Notes: a model not told the origin generated them from the sequence alone. A stretch of 46,724 bases of DNA from an uncultured Archangium sp. (GCA_903905455.1 CAIVGN010000182.1:1-46724), one strand, 5' to 3'. Numbered from the stretch's first letter, positions 34,162 to 43,972 are shown. A program made the numbers and translations.

Positions 34162-34206
34162 TTGCCAAACGAAAGTCAGGGACCCATCTCCGCGACGAAC
34201 CTCTGA
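34162..34206 (+). CDS. 14-residue leader peptide
   Basis: TTG 34162 has AGGAGG (34149-34154) upstream with a 7-base spacing, the best ribosome binding site in the window. It opens a 14-codon frame (LPNESQGPISATNL, first residue Met when translated) ending at TGA 34206. The stop codon lies in the 5' arm of the CTGAAGT hairpin, so a ribosome at the end of the ORF would cover the 5' arm of the larger stem. The peptide has no run of one amino acid, so a simple amino-acid-starvation sensor is not obvious. Confidence 0.5.
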   Translation: MPNESQGPISATNL

Positions 34207-34255
34207 AGTTTGCACTTCAGTGACTGTCGCGGAGTGGCCCGAAAGAAAAGCTGTG

Positions 34256-34293
34256 GAGCCGCCTCTGCCGTATGAGAGGCGGCTCTCTTTTTT
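34256..34293 (+). terminator. perfect intrinsic terminator in front of the hydrolase gene
   Basis: GAGCCGCCTCT (34256-34266) pairs over 11 bp with AGAGGCGGCTC (34275-34285) around an 8-base loop, followed by TCTTTTTT. It is the strongest intrinsic terminator in the window and sits 11 bases before ATG 34305. Confidence 0.9.
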
Positions 34294-34304
34294 CCCAGGC
34301 GCCC

Positions 34305-35252
34305 ATGCCCACGCTCCCCGACGACTTCCGCCCGGCCTTCGGGCTCTCGTACGGCCACGCGCAGTCGCTCTTCGGGGTGATGGCGCGGCCGAAGCTCGCG
34401 CTGCCGGTACGCCGCGAGCGCCGGCAGACGCCCGACGGTGACTTCGTCGACCTCGACGTGCTCGACGGCCAGCCGGGCAAGCCCACGGTGGTGCTGCTGC
34501 ATGGCCTCGAGGGCTCGTCGACCTCGGGCTACATGCAGCTCACCCTGAAGGAAGTGCAGGCGCGGGGCTGGTCGGGGCTGGCGCTCAACGCGCGCAGCTG
34601 CTCGGGAGAACCCAACCGCCAGGCCGCGTCGTACTCGTCGGGCGACTTTCGCGATCTCTCGTGGCTGACGAAGACGCTGACGGGCCCGGTGTACGCGGTG
34701 GGCTTCTCGCTGGGCGCCTCGGTGCTGCTCAACTTCCTGGCCCGCGACGAGGGGGCGTCGCGGCTCAGCGCGGCGGTGGCCATCTCCGCCCCCTACGAGC
34801 TGGCCCTGGGCGCGCGCTTCCTCGACGCCGACGCGCTCATCTCGCGGCGGTACCTCGCGCGGTTCCTGCCGGTGATGAAGGCCAAGGCGATAGAGAAGGC
34901 GTCACGCCACCCGGGGCAGTTCGACGTGCGCGCCATCGCCGCGACCACGGGCATTCGCGACTTCGACCACCTGGTGACCGCGCCGCTCTTCGGCTTCAGC
35001 TCGGCCGAGGACTACTACGCGCAGTGCTCCGCGGGCCCGCAACTGCAGCGCATCCGCACCCCGACGCTGCTGCTCTCGTCGCTCGACGACGCGCTCGCGC
35101 CGCCGGTGCTGCCGCCCGACGTGGGCCAGAACCGCGCGCTCGACGTGTTGCTCACCCGGCGCGGAGGCCACGTGGGGTTTGCCGAAGGCTCGCTGCGGCG
35201 GCCCCACTTCTGGGCCGAGCCGCGCGCGCTGCAGTGGCTCGACGGGCGCTGA
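34305..35252 (+). CDS. YheT-like alpha/beta hydrolase
   Basis: The 315-residue protein is an alpha/beta hydrolase of the YheT/ABHD1-3 type. TVVLLHGLEGSSTSGYM forms the oxyanion region, GFSLGASVLLNFLA the nucleophile elbow (Ser 135), SSLDDALAP supplies the acid (Asp 261/262) and RRGGHVGF the His (289). The N-terminal FRPAFGLSYGHAQSLFG matches the family's typical start, which supports ATG 34305 over the in-frame ATG 34272 inside the terminator loop. The family acts on lipid or ester substrates, not precisely known. Its expression must pass through the terminator at 34256-34293 unless a start lies in the last 11 bases, suggesting regulated read-through. It converges tail-to-tail with the next gene. 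Confidence 0.86.
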   Translation: MPTLPDDFRPAFGLSYGHAQSLFGVMARPKLALPVRRERRQTPDGDFVDLDVLDGQPGKPTVVLLHGLEGSSTSGYMQLTLKEVQARGWSGLALNARSCSGEPNRQAASYSSGDFRDLSWLTKTLTGPVYAVGFSLGASVLLNFLARDEGASRLSAAVAISAPYELALGARFLDADALISRRYLARFLPVMKAKAIEKASRHPGQFDVRAIAATTGIRDFDHLVTAPLFGFSSAEDYYAQCSAGPQLQRIRTPTLLLSSLDDALAPPVLPPDVGQNRALDVLLTRRGGHVGFAEGSLRRPHFWAEPRALQWLDGR

Positions 35253-35789
35253 CTACTTCTTCTTGCCGGCCCTGGGCGCCTTGAGCGTCACCACGCAGTG
35301 CCGGAAGTTGCCGTCGATCATCGCCGCGACGTACTTGCCGCTGGGGTGAAACCAGCTCTTCTGGAGCTTCGAGTCTTCGCGCGTCGCCGAGGCGTAGCAG
35401 CTCTGCTTCTTGTCGCCGGCCGCCAGGGTGAAGCCGGGGGTCTCGCCGTCGGCCACCAGCTCGCCCTGCAGCACCACGCCGTTGAGCGAGGTCGAGGGCG
35501 CGGGCAGCACCAGCAGGTTCTTCCACTGGTACGGCGCCTTGTTGGGGTCGAGGAAGCGCACGCACGACAGCGCGCCGTCTTCGCGATCGAGCCCGCTCAG
35601 GTTCGCGGGCCACGTGGGGTTCACCGCCGAGTCGCTCTGGCAGAAGAACAGCTCCACGCGGTCATCGTTGGTGTGCTGCTCGAACACGAGCCAGGTGCCG
35701 TCTTTCGACCACCCGTAGAAGGTCTCTGCGTCCGACGCCGCCGCCACCGCCGAGCACCACAACACGACCGCGACTGCCAGGACTCGCAT
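35253..35789 (-). CDS. small secreted protein of unknown function
   Basis: The 178-residue product has a signal peptide (MRVLAVAVVLWCSAVAAA, cleavage after AAA or nearby). The mature part is beta-rich with Trp/Phe strands such as FYGWSKDGTWLVFEQ and SWFHPSGKYVAAMID. The 'GWSKDGTWLVFE' and 'FHPSGKYVA' turns resemble WD40/TolB-like propeller blades, though only two or three could fit. Cys residues (FFCQ, LSCVRF, QSCYAS, RHCVVT) may form disulfides. The C-terminus is Lys-rich. It starts 25 bases after the stop of the small lipoprotein gene at 35815-36219, likely co-transcribed. ATG 35789 is chosen for the signal peptide. Confidence 0.65.
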   Translation of the reverse strand: MRVLAVAVVLWCSAVAAASDAETFYGWSKDGTWLVFEQHTNDDRVELFFCQSDSAVNPTWPANLSGLDREDGALSCVRFLDPNKAPYQWKNLLVLPAPSTSLNGVVLQGELVADGETPGFTLAAGDKKQSCYASATREDSKLQKSWFHPSGKYVAAMIDGNFRHCVVTLKAPRAGKKK

Positions 35790-35814
35790 GATTCTCACTC
35801 GACGCAGCGGACCT

Positions 35815-36219
35815 TCAGCCATTCGAGGCCGGCATCCCGGCATCGACGACCGCAGGGACGACGTCCATCACCGGCGCCACGACCGGGGCCACGGGCGCCG
35901 GGGGAGGCACCAGCACCACCTTGTACTGCTCGACGCCCTTGGGGAGCGTCACCACGAAGACCGGGTTCTCGTCGACGTACTTCTTCTCGACGGGCAGCTT
36001 GAAGGTGCCGTCCTCGGCGGTGGTCAGCTGGAGGCGGTTGCGCAGCTCGCTGACTTCGACCTTCGCGCCGGGCACGGGCTTCGAGGTGGCGGTGTCGACG
36101 ACGACGAAGGTGACTTCCTTGCCCTCGGTCTTCGAGGTGACGAAGTCGCCGTAACGGGAACGAAGCGCGCAACCGGTGGAAACCAGCGCGAGGACTGACG
36201 CGAGCAGGACGAAACGCAT
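35815..36219 (-). CDS. small lipoprotein with carboxypeptidase-regulatory-like domain
   Basis: The 134-residue product begins MRFVLLASVLALVSTGC (lipidated Cys 17). The mature part holds one Ig-like carboxypeptidase-regulatory (CarboxypepD_reg-like) module: EVTFVVVDTATSKPVPGAKVEV, a turn, then LQLTTAEDGTFKLPVEKKYV. The end is Pro/Val-rich (about 105-134). Such modules act as stalks or adhesion domains on secreted proteins. Start ATG 36219 is fixed by the lipoprotein signal; a much longer frame upstream is a shadow of the plus-strand transglutaminase gene. It probably heads a two-gene transcript with the gene at 35253-35789. Confidence 0.7.
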   Translation of the reverse strand: MRFVLLASVLALVSTGCALRSRYGDFVTSKTEGKEVTFVVVDTATSKPVPGAKVEVSELRNRLQLTTAEDGTFKLPVEKKYVDENPVFVVTLPKGVEQYKVVLVPPPAPVAPVVAPVMDVVPAVVDAGMPASNG

Positions 36220-36270
36220 GAGGCGTCTTCTAGTCTTCGAGGGAGAAAAGGCCAGCGGTTCCAAGGCACA

Positions 36271-37758
36271 ATGCGGGGCACATTGGTTCGCTTCGCCTGG
36301 GTGTCCACGCTGCTCACCATCACCTGCCTGGGGGTGTGGCTGGCCTCGTCGCTGGTGGCCTTCGCCGGAGGCCCCGCGGAGCTGGCCCTGGTGGGCGCGG
36401 TGCTGCTCTTCCCGGTGCTCCCACTGTGGTGGGAGAAGCGCGCCACCGACGCGTTCTACGCCCGGCTGCGGCGCTCGACGCGGCTGCTGCCCAAGCAGCG
36501 CGCGCTGACCGGCCCCACGAGGGTCGCGCTGCGCACCCTCTTCGTCAACCTGGCCTTCATCGCCGCGCTGTTGCTGCTGTGGCCGAAGATCGCCTTCTCG
36601 GCCCTGGCCACGCGCGGGGACTGGTTCCTGGGCGACGCGCAGGGGCCGTGGGTCGAGCGCACCCGCAGCGCCCTGGTGGCCACCGCCTCGGGCCTGGAGT
36701 GGCTGCACACCGCCTCGCAGGACAACCCCAACCGGAGACCCGAAGACACCCGGGCACCGGTGCCCGACGACGTGAAGCCGCTGGAGTCCGTCGTCGTGCC
36801 CTATGGCAGCGGCGCGCGCTGGCGCCGGCCGGATCCGCCTCCGCAGCCCCGGGTCGTCGAGCCGGTGGTGCACGAGCCGCCCCGCCCGCCCGAGCCGCCG
36901 GAAGAATCGGCGTACACCGTGGGCGCGACGAGCTGGCCGTGGGCGGCGACGGTGCACCCGGTGGTGCAGGGCATGACCGCGGCCGACGAGACGAGCCCCG
37001 AGGCCGTGGTGCGCTACATCGCCGCGCGCACCAGCGATCCCTTCGAGCGCGTCAAGGCGCTGCACGACTGGGTGGTGACGCGGCTGCGCTACGACCGCGC
37101 GTCGCTCACCGGGGTACGCAAGCCGCAAGACGCGCACACGGTGTTCCTCTCGCGGCTGGGGGTCTGCGAGGGCTACGCGCGGCTGCTGGTGGAGTTCGGA
37201 AGGCTCTCGGGCGACCGCATCGTCTACGTCACCGGCGAGGTGCGCGAAGAGCACGGCGAGCTGGCGCCGGTGGGGCACGCGTGGAACGCGGTCGAGGTGA
37301 AGGGCGCCTGGTACCTGCTCGACGCCACCTGGGACGACCCGGTGATGAACGACGGCAGCGACGCCTACCGCACCGACTACCTCTTCATTCCCCCGCAGCT
37401 CGCGGGCCTCAACCACTTCCCCGACGAGCCGCGGTGGCAGCTGCGCGCCGAGGCCCTGGGCCGCGCGGCGTTCCTCCGCCAGCCGCTGGCCACCCCGGGC
37501 CTCTCGCGCGAGCGGCTGGTGCTCAAGGCCCCGGCGGGCGCGGTGGTCGACGTCGACGACACCTTCGCCCTCGAGCTGGAGAACCCGGCCCGTGCGTGGG
37601 TGCTGGTGCAGGTGGGCGAGCAGAAGTGCGGCCCGAGCAACGAGGCGGCGCTCGCGCTTTCGTGCCCCGTGGGCCGCGGCGCCGGCGAGGCGGTGGTCTT
37701 CGTCAACCACCAGCGCGACGGCACCTACGAGTCGGTCGCCAGCTTCAAGCTGCGCTGA
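36271..37758 (+). CDS. membrane-anchored transglutaminase-like protein
   Basis: The 495-residue protein has three N-terminal hydrophobic segments (about 8-31, 36-54 and 88-112), a Pro-rich linker (160-215), and a transglutaminase-like domain. The catalytic triad is visible: Cys 299 in LGVCEGYARL, His 336 in GHAWNAVEV and Asp 351 in LLDATWDDP. A beta-rich C-terminal part (about 395-495) follows. It likely displays the domain in the periplasm. Transglutaminase-like proteins may be peptidases or protein crosslinkers; which one is not decidable. ATG 36271 has AAGG at a 5-base distance. It diverges from the small lipoprotein gene and converges on atpA. Confidence 0.82.
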   Translation: MRGTLVRFAWVSTLLTITCLGVWLASSLVAFAGGPAELALVGAVLLFPVLPLWWEKRATDAFYARLRRSTRLLPKQRALTGPTRVALRTLFVNLAFIAALLLLWPKIAFSALATRGDWFLGDAQGPWVERTRSALVATASGLEWLHTASQDNPNRRPEDTRAPVPDDVKPLESVVVPYGSGARWRRPDPPPQPRVVEPVVHEPPRPPEPPEESAYTVGATSWPWAATVHPVVQGMTAADETSPEAVVRYIAARTSDPFERVKALHDWVVTRLRYDRASLTGVRKPQDAHTVFLSRLGVCEGYARLLVEFGRLSGDRIVYVTGEVREEHGELAPVGHAWNAVEVKGAWYLLDATWDDPVMNDGSDAYRTDYLFIPPQLAGLNHFPDEPRWQLRAEALGRAAFLRQPLATPGLSRERLVLKAPAGAVVDVDDTFALELENPARAWVLVQVGEQKCGPSNEAALALSCPVGRGAGEAVVFVNHQRDGTYESVASFKLR

Positions 37759-37800
37759 AAAGAAAACGGGAGCGGACCCTTGGTTCGAGGTCCACTCCCG
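37757..37800 (-). terminator. atpA terminator
   Basis: Read on the minus strand, CGGGAG-t-GGACC pairs with GGTCC-g-CTCCCG (plus coordinates 37795-37800/37789-37793 with 37774-37778/37767-37772). A T-rich tract TTTTCTTTT follows. It lies 24 bases after the atpA stop and overlaps the end of the convergent gene. Confidence 0.85.
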
Positions 37801-37823
37801 CCGTCGTCACGCCGTGAGGCGCT

Positions 37824-39419
<1,596 letters not shown>

Positions 39420-39444
39420 TTACCACGGCACTTCTGGACAGGTG

Positions 39445-39460
39445 AGGTGATTTTTCACCT
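39445..39460. promoter_or_regulatory. 16-bp palindrome upstream of atpA
   Basis: AGGTGA-TTTT-TCACCT is a perfect 6-4-6 inverted repeat, 74-89 bases upstream of the atpA start and after the argF hairpin. It could be an operator or the end of the terminator region of argF. No known consensus is assigned. Confidence 0.35.
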
Positions 39461-39476
39461 TCGGGACTTCAGTTCT

Positions 39477-39504
39477 GCTGCTGGGGGACCCTACCCCCAA
39501 CAGC
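39477..39504 (-). terminator. hairpin after argF
   Basis: GCTGTTGGGGG and CCCCCAGCAGC (minus strand) pair over 11 bp with one G-T around a 6-base loop, starting 17 bases after the argF stop. There is no T-run directly after it, so efficiency is uncertain. Confidence 0.5.
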
Positions 39505-39521
39505 CCGGAACGACTGGGCAA

Positions 39522-40454
39522 TCAGCCCTGGCGCTTCTCGTTCTCGATGACCATGTACTCGAGCAGCGCCTTCTGGAGGTGCAGCCGGTTCTCGGCCTCG
39601 TCCCACACCACCGACTGGGGGCCGTCGATCACCGACGCGGTGACCTCCTCTTCGCGGTGCGCAGGCAGGCAGTGCAGGAACAGGGCGTTGGGCTGGGCGA
39701 GCTTCATCAGCGCGTCGTTGACCTGGTAGCCGTGGAGATCCGAGAGGCGCTTCTTCGACTCTGCCTCCTGGCCCATGGAGGTCCACACGTCGGTGATCAC
39801 CACGTCGGCGCCGCGCACGGCCTCGTGCGGGTCGTTGACCAGCTGCACGAAGCCGTGGGCCGGCACCACCACGTCGTCGTCGGGGTGGTAGCCGCCGGGC
39901 GAGGCGAGCTTCAACTGGAAGCCGAAGATCGACGAGGCGGCGGTGAAGCTGCGGCCCATGTTGCTCGCCGTGTCGCCGATGAAGGCCAGGGTCTTGCCCT
40001 TCACCGAGCCGAGCTTCTCTTCGATGGTGAAGAGGTCGGTGAGGATCTGCACCGGGTGGCCGCCGTCGGTCAGCCCGTTGATCACCGGGACCGCGCAGTG
40101 CGCCGCGAACTCCTCGATGCGGGCGTCGGCGAAGGTGCGCATCATCACCACGTCGCAGTAGCTGCCGGTGACGCGGGCCGTGTCGGGCAGGGGCTCGCCG
40201 CGCGACATCTGCGAGTTCGACGCCGAGAGGTCGATGCACGAGCCGCCGAGCTGCAGCATCGCCGCTTCGAAGGACAGGCGGGTGCGGGTGGAGGCCTTCT
40301 CGAAGATCATCACCAGGGTGCGGCCGGCCATGGTGCGCACCAGGCGGCGCTCGCGACGGGCCTGCTTGAGCACGGCCGCGCGGCGGAACAGCCCGTGGTG
40401 CTCGTCGAGGGTGAGGTCGGTGAGTTTCAGGAAATCGCGCTTCTTCGACTTCAC
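39522..40454 (-). CDS. argF: ornithine carbamoyltransferase
   Basis: The 310-residue protein carries the transcarbamylase motifs: STRTR (55-59) for carbamoyl phosphate, HPVQ (133-136; HPCQ or HPTQ in many relatives), SMG (226-228) and HCLPAHR (261-267), which bind ornithine. It makes citrulline from ornithine and carbamoyl phosphate, the step before ArgG and the ArgH encoded at 44027. GTG 40454 is used because GAAGGAG lies 7-8 bases upstream and family homology starts there. The upstream extension to 40631 is not supported. It is separated from the argB/R/H genes by 3.5 kb carrying unrelated genes. Confidence 0.94.
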   Translation of the reverse strand: MKSKKRDFLKLTDLTLDEHHGLFRRAAVLKQARRERRLVRTMAGRTLVMIFEKASTRTRLSFEAAMLQLGGSCIDLSASNSQMSRGEPLPDTARVTGSYCDVVMMRTFADARIEEFAAHCAVPVINGLTDGGHPVQILTDLFTIEEKLGSVKGKTLAFIGDTASNMGRSFTAASSIFGFQLKLASPGGYHPDDDVVVPAHGFVQLVNDPHEAVRGADVVITDVWTSMGQEAESKKRLSDLHGYQVNDALMKLAQPNALFLHCLPAHREEEVTASVIDGPQSVVWDEAENRLHLQKALLEYMVIENEKRQG

Positions 40455-40581
40455 GGGAGGCTCCTTCGCGCTCGATGCGGAAGCGGTGGTGATTGCCTGA
40501 CTTGGGCCCGGGCGGCAAGCGTGACGGTCATGGCGTCGCCGAGGCTGGCGCTCCGAAGCCAGAGCAGGCGAGAATTGCGCC

Positions 40582-41172
40582 ATGCGCGAGCTCCACCGAG
40601 CCCCGGCGACGGCCGAAGACCTGAAGACCATCCCCGAGGGGTGGACCGGGCAGATCGTCGACGGCGAGCTGTGGGCGCTGCCGAGGCCGGCCTACGGGCA
40701 CGGGCGCGTCACCTCGCGGCTGGGCATTCATCTCGGGGGCCCCTTCGACATGGGGCGCGGAGGCCCGGGCGGTTGGATCATCATCGACGAACCAGAGCTG
40801 CGCCTGGGTCGCGACGTCCTGGTGCCCGACCTCGCCGGCTGGCGAACCGAGCGACTCCCCGTGGAGCCCCCCGCCGACGCCCCGTACTTCACGCTGGCGC
40901 CCGACTGGGTCTGCGAGGTGCTCTCGCCCTCGACCGCGCGGCTCGACCGGGTGAAGAAGGCGCGCAGCTACCTCCGCGAGCGCGTGCCCTGGATGTGGCT
41001 CATCGACCCCGTGGGGCGCACCCTCGAGGCCTACGCGCTCCAGGGCGAGGCGTACTCCCAGCTCGGCACCTGGGAATCAGGGGAGCGCGCGCGCAACGCC
41101 CCGTTCGACGCCGTGGAACTCGAGCTCGACGCCTTGTGGGGCGCCGAGCCGAAGGCTCCGACCACCGGGTGA
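40582..41172 (+). CDS. Uma2-family (DUF820) protein, predicted nuclease fold
   Basis: The 196-residue protein matches the Uma2 family: GWTGQIVDGELWALPRPAYGH at the N-terminus, VLVPDLAGWRTER (the conserved PD segment), DWVCEVLSPSTARLDRVKK (the ExL/K core of a PD-(D/E)XK fold), and WMWLIDPVGRTLEAY. The presumed active residues (Asp in PDLAGW, Glu in CEVLSP, Lys in VKKAR) are present. Members are predicted endonucleases of unknown role, and in cyanobacteria and myxobacteria occur in many copies. No toxin-antitoxin partner or transposase is adjacent. It diverges from argF (126 bases between them) and its stop is 14 bases from the convergent DUF4215 gene. Confidence 0.8.
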   Translation: MRELHRAPATAEDLKTIPEGWTGQIVDGELWALPRPAYGHGRVTSRLGIHLGGPFDMGRGGPGGWIIIDEPELRLGRDVLVPDLAGWRTERLPVEPPADAPYFTLAPDWVCEVLSPSTARLDRVKKARSYLRERVPWMWLIDPVGRTLEAYALQGEAYSQLGTWESGERARNAPFDAVELELDALWGAEPKAPTTG

Positions 41173-41185
41173 CTCCGCGTCGTCG

Positions 41186-43972
41186 TCAGTATGCCTGGAC
41201 CGTCACGTACACGCTCGCGCCTTGGACGTACTCGACGACGGCCCCGAGGTGCGCCGGCAGGGCCGCCACGACGGGTGAGCTGCCAGTGGCCGACAGGGCG
41301 CGCGACGTCGAGAAGATCGTCGTGCCGGAGGGCAGCTGGTCGAGCTGCACCCCGCCGCTGTTGAGCTGCGAGGCCACGTAGACGTTGCCGGCGAGGTCGG
41401 CGGCGAGGCTCCGCGTCTGCGCGGTGTTCACCTGGGGCAAGCCGGTCACCCGGGTCGAGGTGCTCGGGCTGCCGGTGGGAATGACGTAGATCGCGGTCGA
41501 ATTGCCGAGGCTTCCGATGTTGATCCCGGAGGAGAAGAGCTGGCCGCCGCCCAGCGCCCAGTCCGAGTAGAATTCCTGGCCTGGAGGGGTCACCTCCGCG
41601 GCGAACGAGGCCCCGTCGTCGGTGCTGGCGCGCACGTGGAACGAAGGCGTGTCGGCCGCCACCGCGAGGAACCGCGTGACCGGGTCGTAGGCGAGATCGA
41701 AGAAGGCGATGCTCATGGCGACGTCGGTGATCGCGAACGGGCCCACCCCCTCGTCGAAGTTGCGCATCACCCGCACGCCGCCGCTGGTGGAGTACCCGAC
41801 GAAGACCTTGTCGTTGAAGGCCTCCAGCGAGAGCCCGGAGCTGGTCGAGGTCGCCACCCCCACCGACGTCGCCGCGGACCACGTGGCGCCCGCGTCGAGC
41901 GAGCGACGCAGGAACACCTCGCCGGTGTCGAGCATGATCGCCGCGAAGACCGCGTCGCTGGGCGTCGCCGCCAGCGCCAGCTGGCTCACCGTGAACGGCG
42001 CGTTGGGCACGGCGGCCATCAGGTCGAACGGCGCCGAGAAGCTGCTGCCGTGGTTGGTGCTCACCGCGACGAAGGCCGAGGTGCCGCACAACATGCCGGC
42101 GTAGATCACCCCGCGCCCGTCGACCGCGAGCTTGTTCGTGGCGTTGGCGACCGCCGTGGTGCACGAGAGCGATCCGCTGACCAGCACCGGCGCGCTGGTG
42201 ACGAAGGTCTCGCTGTGGCAGCTGGCGTCACACCCGTCGCCCGACACGAGGGCCCCATCGTCGCAGGTCTCACCGCGCGAGAGCTGCACCACCCGGTCGC
42301 CGCAGCGCTCGATGACGCAGCGGTGGCTGCAGCCGTCGTCATCGGCGGTGTTGCCGTCGTCGCATGCCTCGGTCACATCGAGGAGGCCGTCACCGCACGC
42401 GGCGGCCTGGCAAGTGCTGGAGCAACCATCGCCGTTGACCTGGTTGGTGTCGTCGCACTGCTCGACCCCGGCCTGGACGAAGCCATCGCCGCAGATGGCC
42501 GCCGTGCAGGTGTTGAGGCAGGCGTCGGTGTTGGCGTTGTTGCCGTCGTCGCACTGCTCGATCCCGGTCCTCACGAAGCCGTCGCCGCACGCCGAGGCGA
42601 CGCAGGTGTTGAGGCACGCGTCGGTGTTGGCGTTGTTGCCGTCGTCGCACTGCTCGATCCCGGCCCTCACGAAGCCGTCGCCGCACGCCGACGCGACGCA
42701 GGTGTTGAGGCAGGCGTCGCCGTTGTTCGAGTTGGCGTCGTCGCACTGCTCGACCCCCGCCCGGACGAAGCCGTCGCCGCACGCCGAGGCCACGCAGGTA
42801 TTGAGGCACGCGTCGCCGTTGCTCGAGTTGCCGTCGTCACAGGCCTCGATCCCGGCCTGCACCACGCCGTCGCCGCAGGCCGCCAGCGCGCACGTGTTGA
42901 GGCAGGCGTCGCCGTTGTTCGAGTTGCCGTCGTCACAGGCCTCGACCCCGGCCTGCACCACCCCGTCGCCGCAGGCCGCCAGCGCGCACGTGTTGAGGCA
43001 GGCGTCGCCGTTGTTCGAGTTGCCGTCGTCACAGGCCTCGACCCCGGCCTGCACCACGCCGTCGCCGCAGAGCGCCACCATGCAGCCGCGGCACGCGTCG
43101 GTGTTCACCTGGTTGCCGTCGTCGCAGCTCTCGCCGGCCTGCACCACCCCGTCGCCGCAGCTGGGCAGCACGCAGTCGTTCCGGCAGCCGTCGTTGTTCA
43201 CCCGGTTGCCGTCGTCGCACGCCTCGACGCCGGCGCGAACGAGGCCGTCGCCGCAGGCGGCCAGCACGCAGGTGCTCCGGCAGGCGTCGGTCTCGACGGC
43301 GTTGGCGTCGTCACAGGCCTCGGTGCCCTCGACCAGCCCGTCGCCGCAGCGGATGACGTGGTCCACCTGGAGCGTGACCGTGGCGACGTTGGAGCGCTGG
43401 GCGCCGTCGACCGCGCGGTAGGTGAAGGAGTCCGTCCCGCTGAAGCCCTCCGTCGGGCGGTAGGTCAGCACCGGCGAGGCGCCGCTGAGCGCGCCGTGGG
43501 TCGGCGGGTCGACCACCTGGAAGAGCAAGGCTGCCCCCGGGGCGCCGGTCGCGCGGAGGGTCACGGTCGCATCGGTGTCCTGGAGGAGGTCGACCGAGAG
43601 GTCTGCCGCCACCGGCGTCACGCCCAGGACGGTGATGGCCACCTCGACGGGGACCAGGTTCGCGCCGTCGGAAATGGACACGGTGACCACGTCGGCGCCC
43701 ACGTAGTTCGCGAAAGGCGCGTAGACGAACTGGGGCCCCGGACCCGTCACGGCGCCGTGGCTGGGCTTGCTGACGCTGAAGGTCAGCGTCGCGCCCTCAG
43801 GGTCGACGACCGGGATCTCGAACGCGACGGTCGCGTTCTCGTAGACGCTGATTTCCAACTTCGCCATGGCGGCGGAGGGCGGTTGGTTCGCTGACGGATC
43901 GACACAGGCGGCCAGCAACGGGAACAGCAGACCTGCAAGGCGGAGGCGGGAGCGTGGATTCACCCGCAACAA
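41186..43972 (-). CDS. large lipoprotein with Ig-like domains, 12 DUF4215 repeats and beta-propeller
   Basis: The 928-residue protein begins with a lipoprotein signal ending LLFPLLAAC (Cys 23). Two Ig/cadherin-like modules follow (about 38-118 and 119-203, each with the THGALSG/SHGAVTG turn and FTYRAVDG-like strand). Twelve Cys-rich DUF4215 repeats (about 209-590) of the type CGDGVVQAGVEACDDGN, 32 residues each, carry acidic DDGN loops and conserved Cys pairs. The C-terminal 330 residues have BNR/sialidase-like strands (FVAVSTNHGSSFSAPFD, FLRRSLDAGATWSAA, FHVRASTDDGASFAAE), so a beta-propeller is likely. It starts with TTG 43972 (GAGG 8 bases upstream); GTG 43966 is possible. Function unknown, surface exposure likely. 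Confidence 0.82.
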   Translation of the reverse strand: MLRVNPRSRLRLAGLLFPLLAACVDPSANQPPSAAMAKLEISVYENATVAFEIPVVDPEGATLTFSVSKPSHGAVTGPGPQFVYAPFANYVGADVVTVSISDGANLVPVEVAITVLGVTPVAADLSVDLLQDTDATVTLRATGAPGAALLFQVVDPPTHGALSGASPVLTYRPTEGFSGTDSFTYRAVDGAQRSNVATVTLQVDHVIRCGDGLVEGTEACDDANAVETDACRSTCVLAACGDGLVRAGVEACDDGNRVNNDGCRNDCVLPSCGDGVVQAGESCDDGNQVNTDACRGCMVALCGDGVVQAGVEACDDGNSNNGDACLNTCALAACGDGVVQAGVEACDDGNSNNGDACLNTCALAACGDGVVQAGIEACDDGNSSNGDACLNTCVASACGDGFVRAGVEQCDDANSNNGDACLNTCVASACGDGFVRAGIEQCDDGNNANTDACLNTCVASACGDGFVRTGIEQCDDGNNANTDACLNTCTAAICGDGFVQAGVEQCDDTNQVNGDGCSSTCQAAACGDGLLDVTEACDDGNTADDDGCSHRCVIERCGDRVVQLSRGETCDDGALVSGDGCDASCHSETFVTSAPVLVSGSLSCTTAVANATNKLAVDGRGVIYAGMLCGTSAFVAVSTNHGSSFSAPFDLMAAVPNAPFTVSQLALAATPSDAVFAAIMLDTGEVFLRRSLDAGATWSAATSVGVATSTSSGLSLEAFNDKVFVGYSTSGGVRVMRNFDEGVGPFAITDVAMSIAFFDLAYDPVTRFLAVAADTPSFHVRASTDDGASFAAEVTPPGQEFYSDWALGGGQLFSSGINIGSLGNSTAIYVIPTGSPSTSTRVTGLPQVNTAQTRSLAADLAGNVYVASQLNSGGVQLDQLPSGTTIFSTSRALSATGSSPVVAALPAHLGAVVEYVQGASVYVTVQAY
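42215..43348 (-). repeat. 96-bp in-frame repeats encoding DUF4215 modules
   Basis: Units repeat every 96 bases; for example, gccgttgttcgagttgcc recurs at 42911 and 43007 and nearly at 42815. The two units around 42911-43102 are almost identical, differing in one base over the sampled stretch, whereas outer units diverge. This gradient indicates recent duplication in the middle of the array. Confidence 0.85.

Larger units (their letters stand above)
34112..34293 (+). ncRNA. structured leader / attenuator-like RNA before the yheT-like gene
   Basis: Several elements stack in the 240-base gap before the hydrolase gene. A stem CTTCG/CGAAG (34112-34130) and a GCCC-TTCG-GGGC tetraloop hairpin (34131-34142) come first. 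Next are an AGGAGG site with a 14-codon ORF (34162-34206), then a 9-bp stem CTCCGCGAC/GTCGCGGAG (34188-34196 with 34226-34234). That stem encloses a 7-bp hairpin CTGAAGT/ACTTCAG (34203-34220). Last is a perfect 11-bp terminator. The 5' end is unknown. Because the short ORF runs into the nested hairpin and the terminator lies 11 bases before the next ATG, attenuation is the simplest reading; a separate small RNA is the alternative. No known riboswitch class was recognised. Confidence 0.6.

Noticed and set aside
34100-34300. tmRNA, 6S RNA or SRP RNA.
   Set aside because: No tRNA-like ends with CCA, no 6S bulge layout and no SRP tetraloop motif are seen.
39445-39460. ARG box bound by ArgR.
   Set aside because: The palindrome has a 4-base centre and lacks the TGAAT/ATTCA half-sites; only listed as an unassigned palindrome.
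42215-43348. 96-bp repeats considered as CRISPR or satellite.
   Set aside because: They encode in-frame Cys-rich DUF4215 modules with no spacer pattern.
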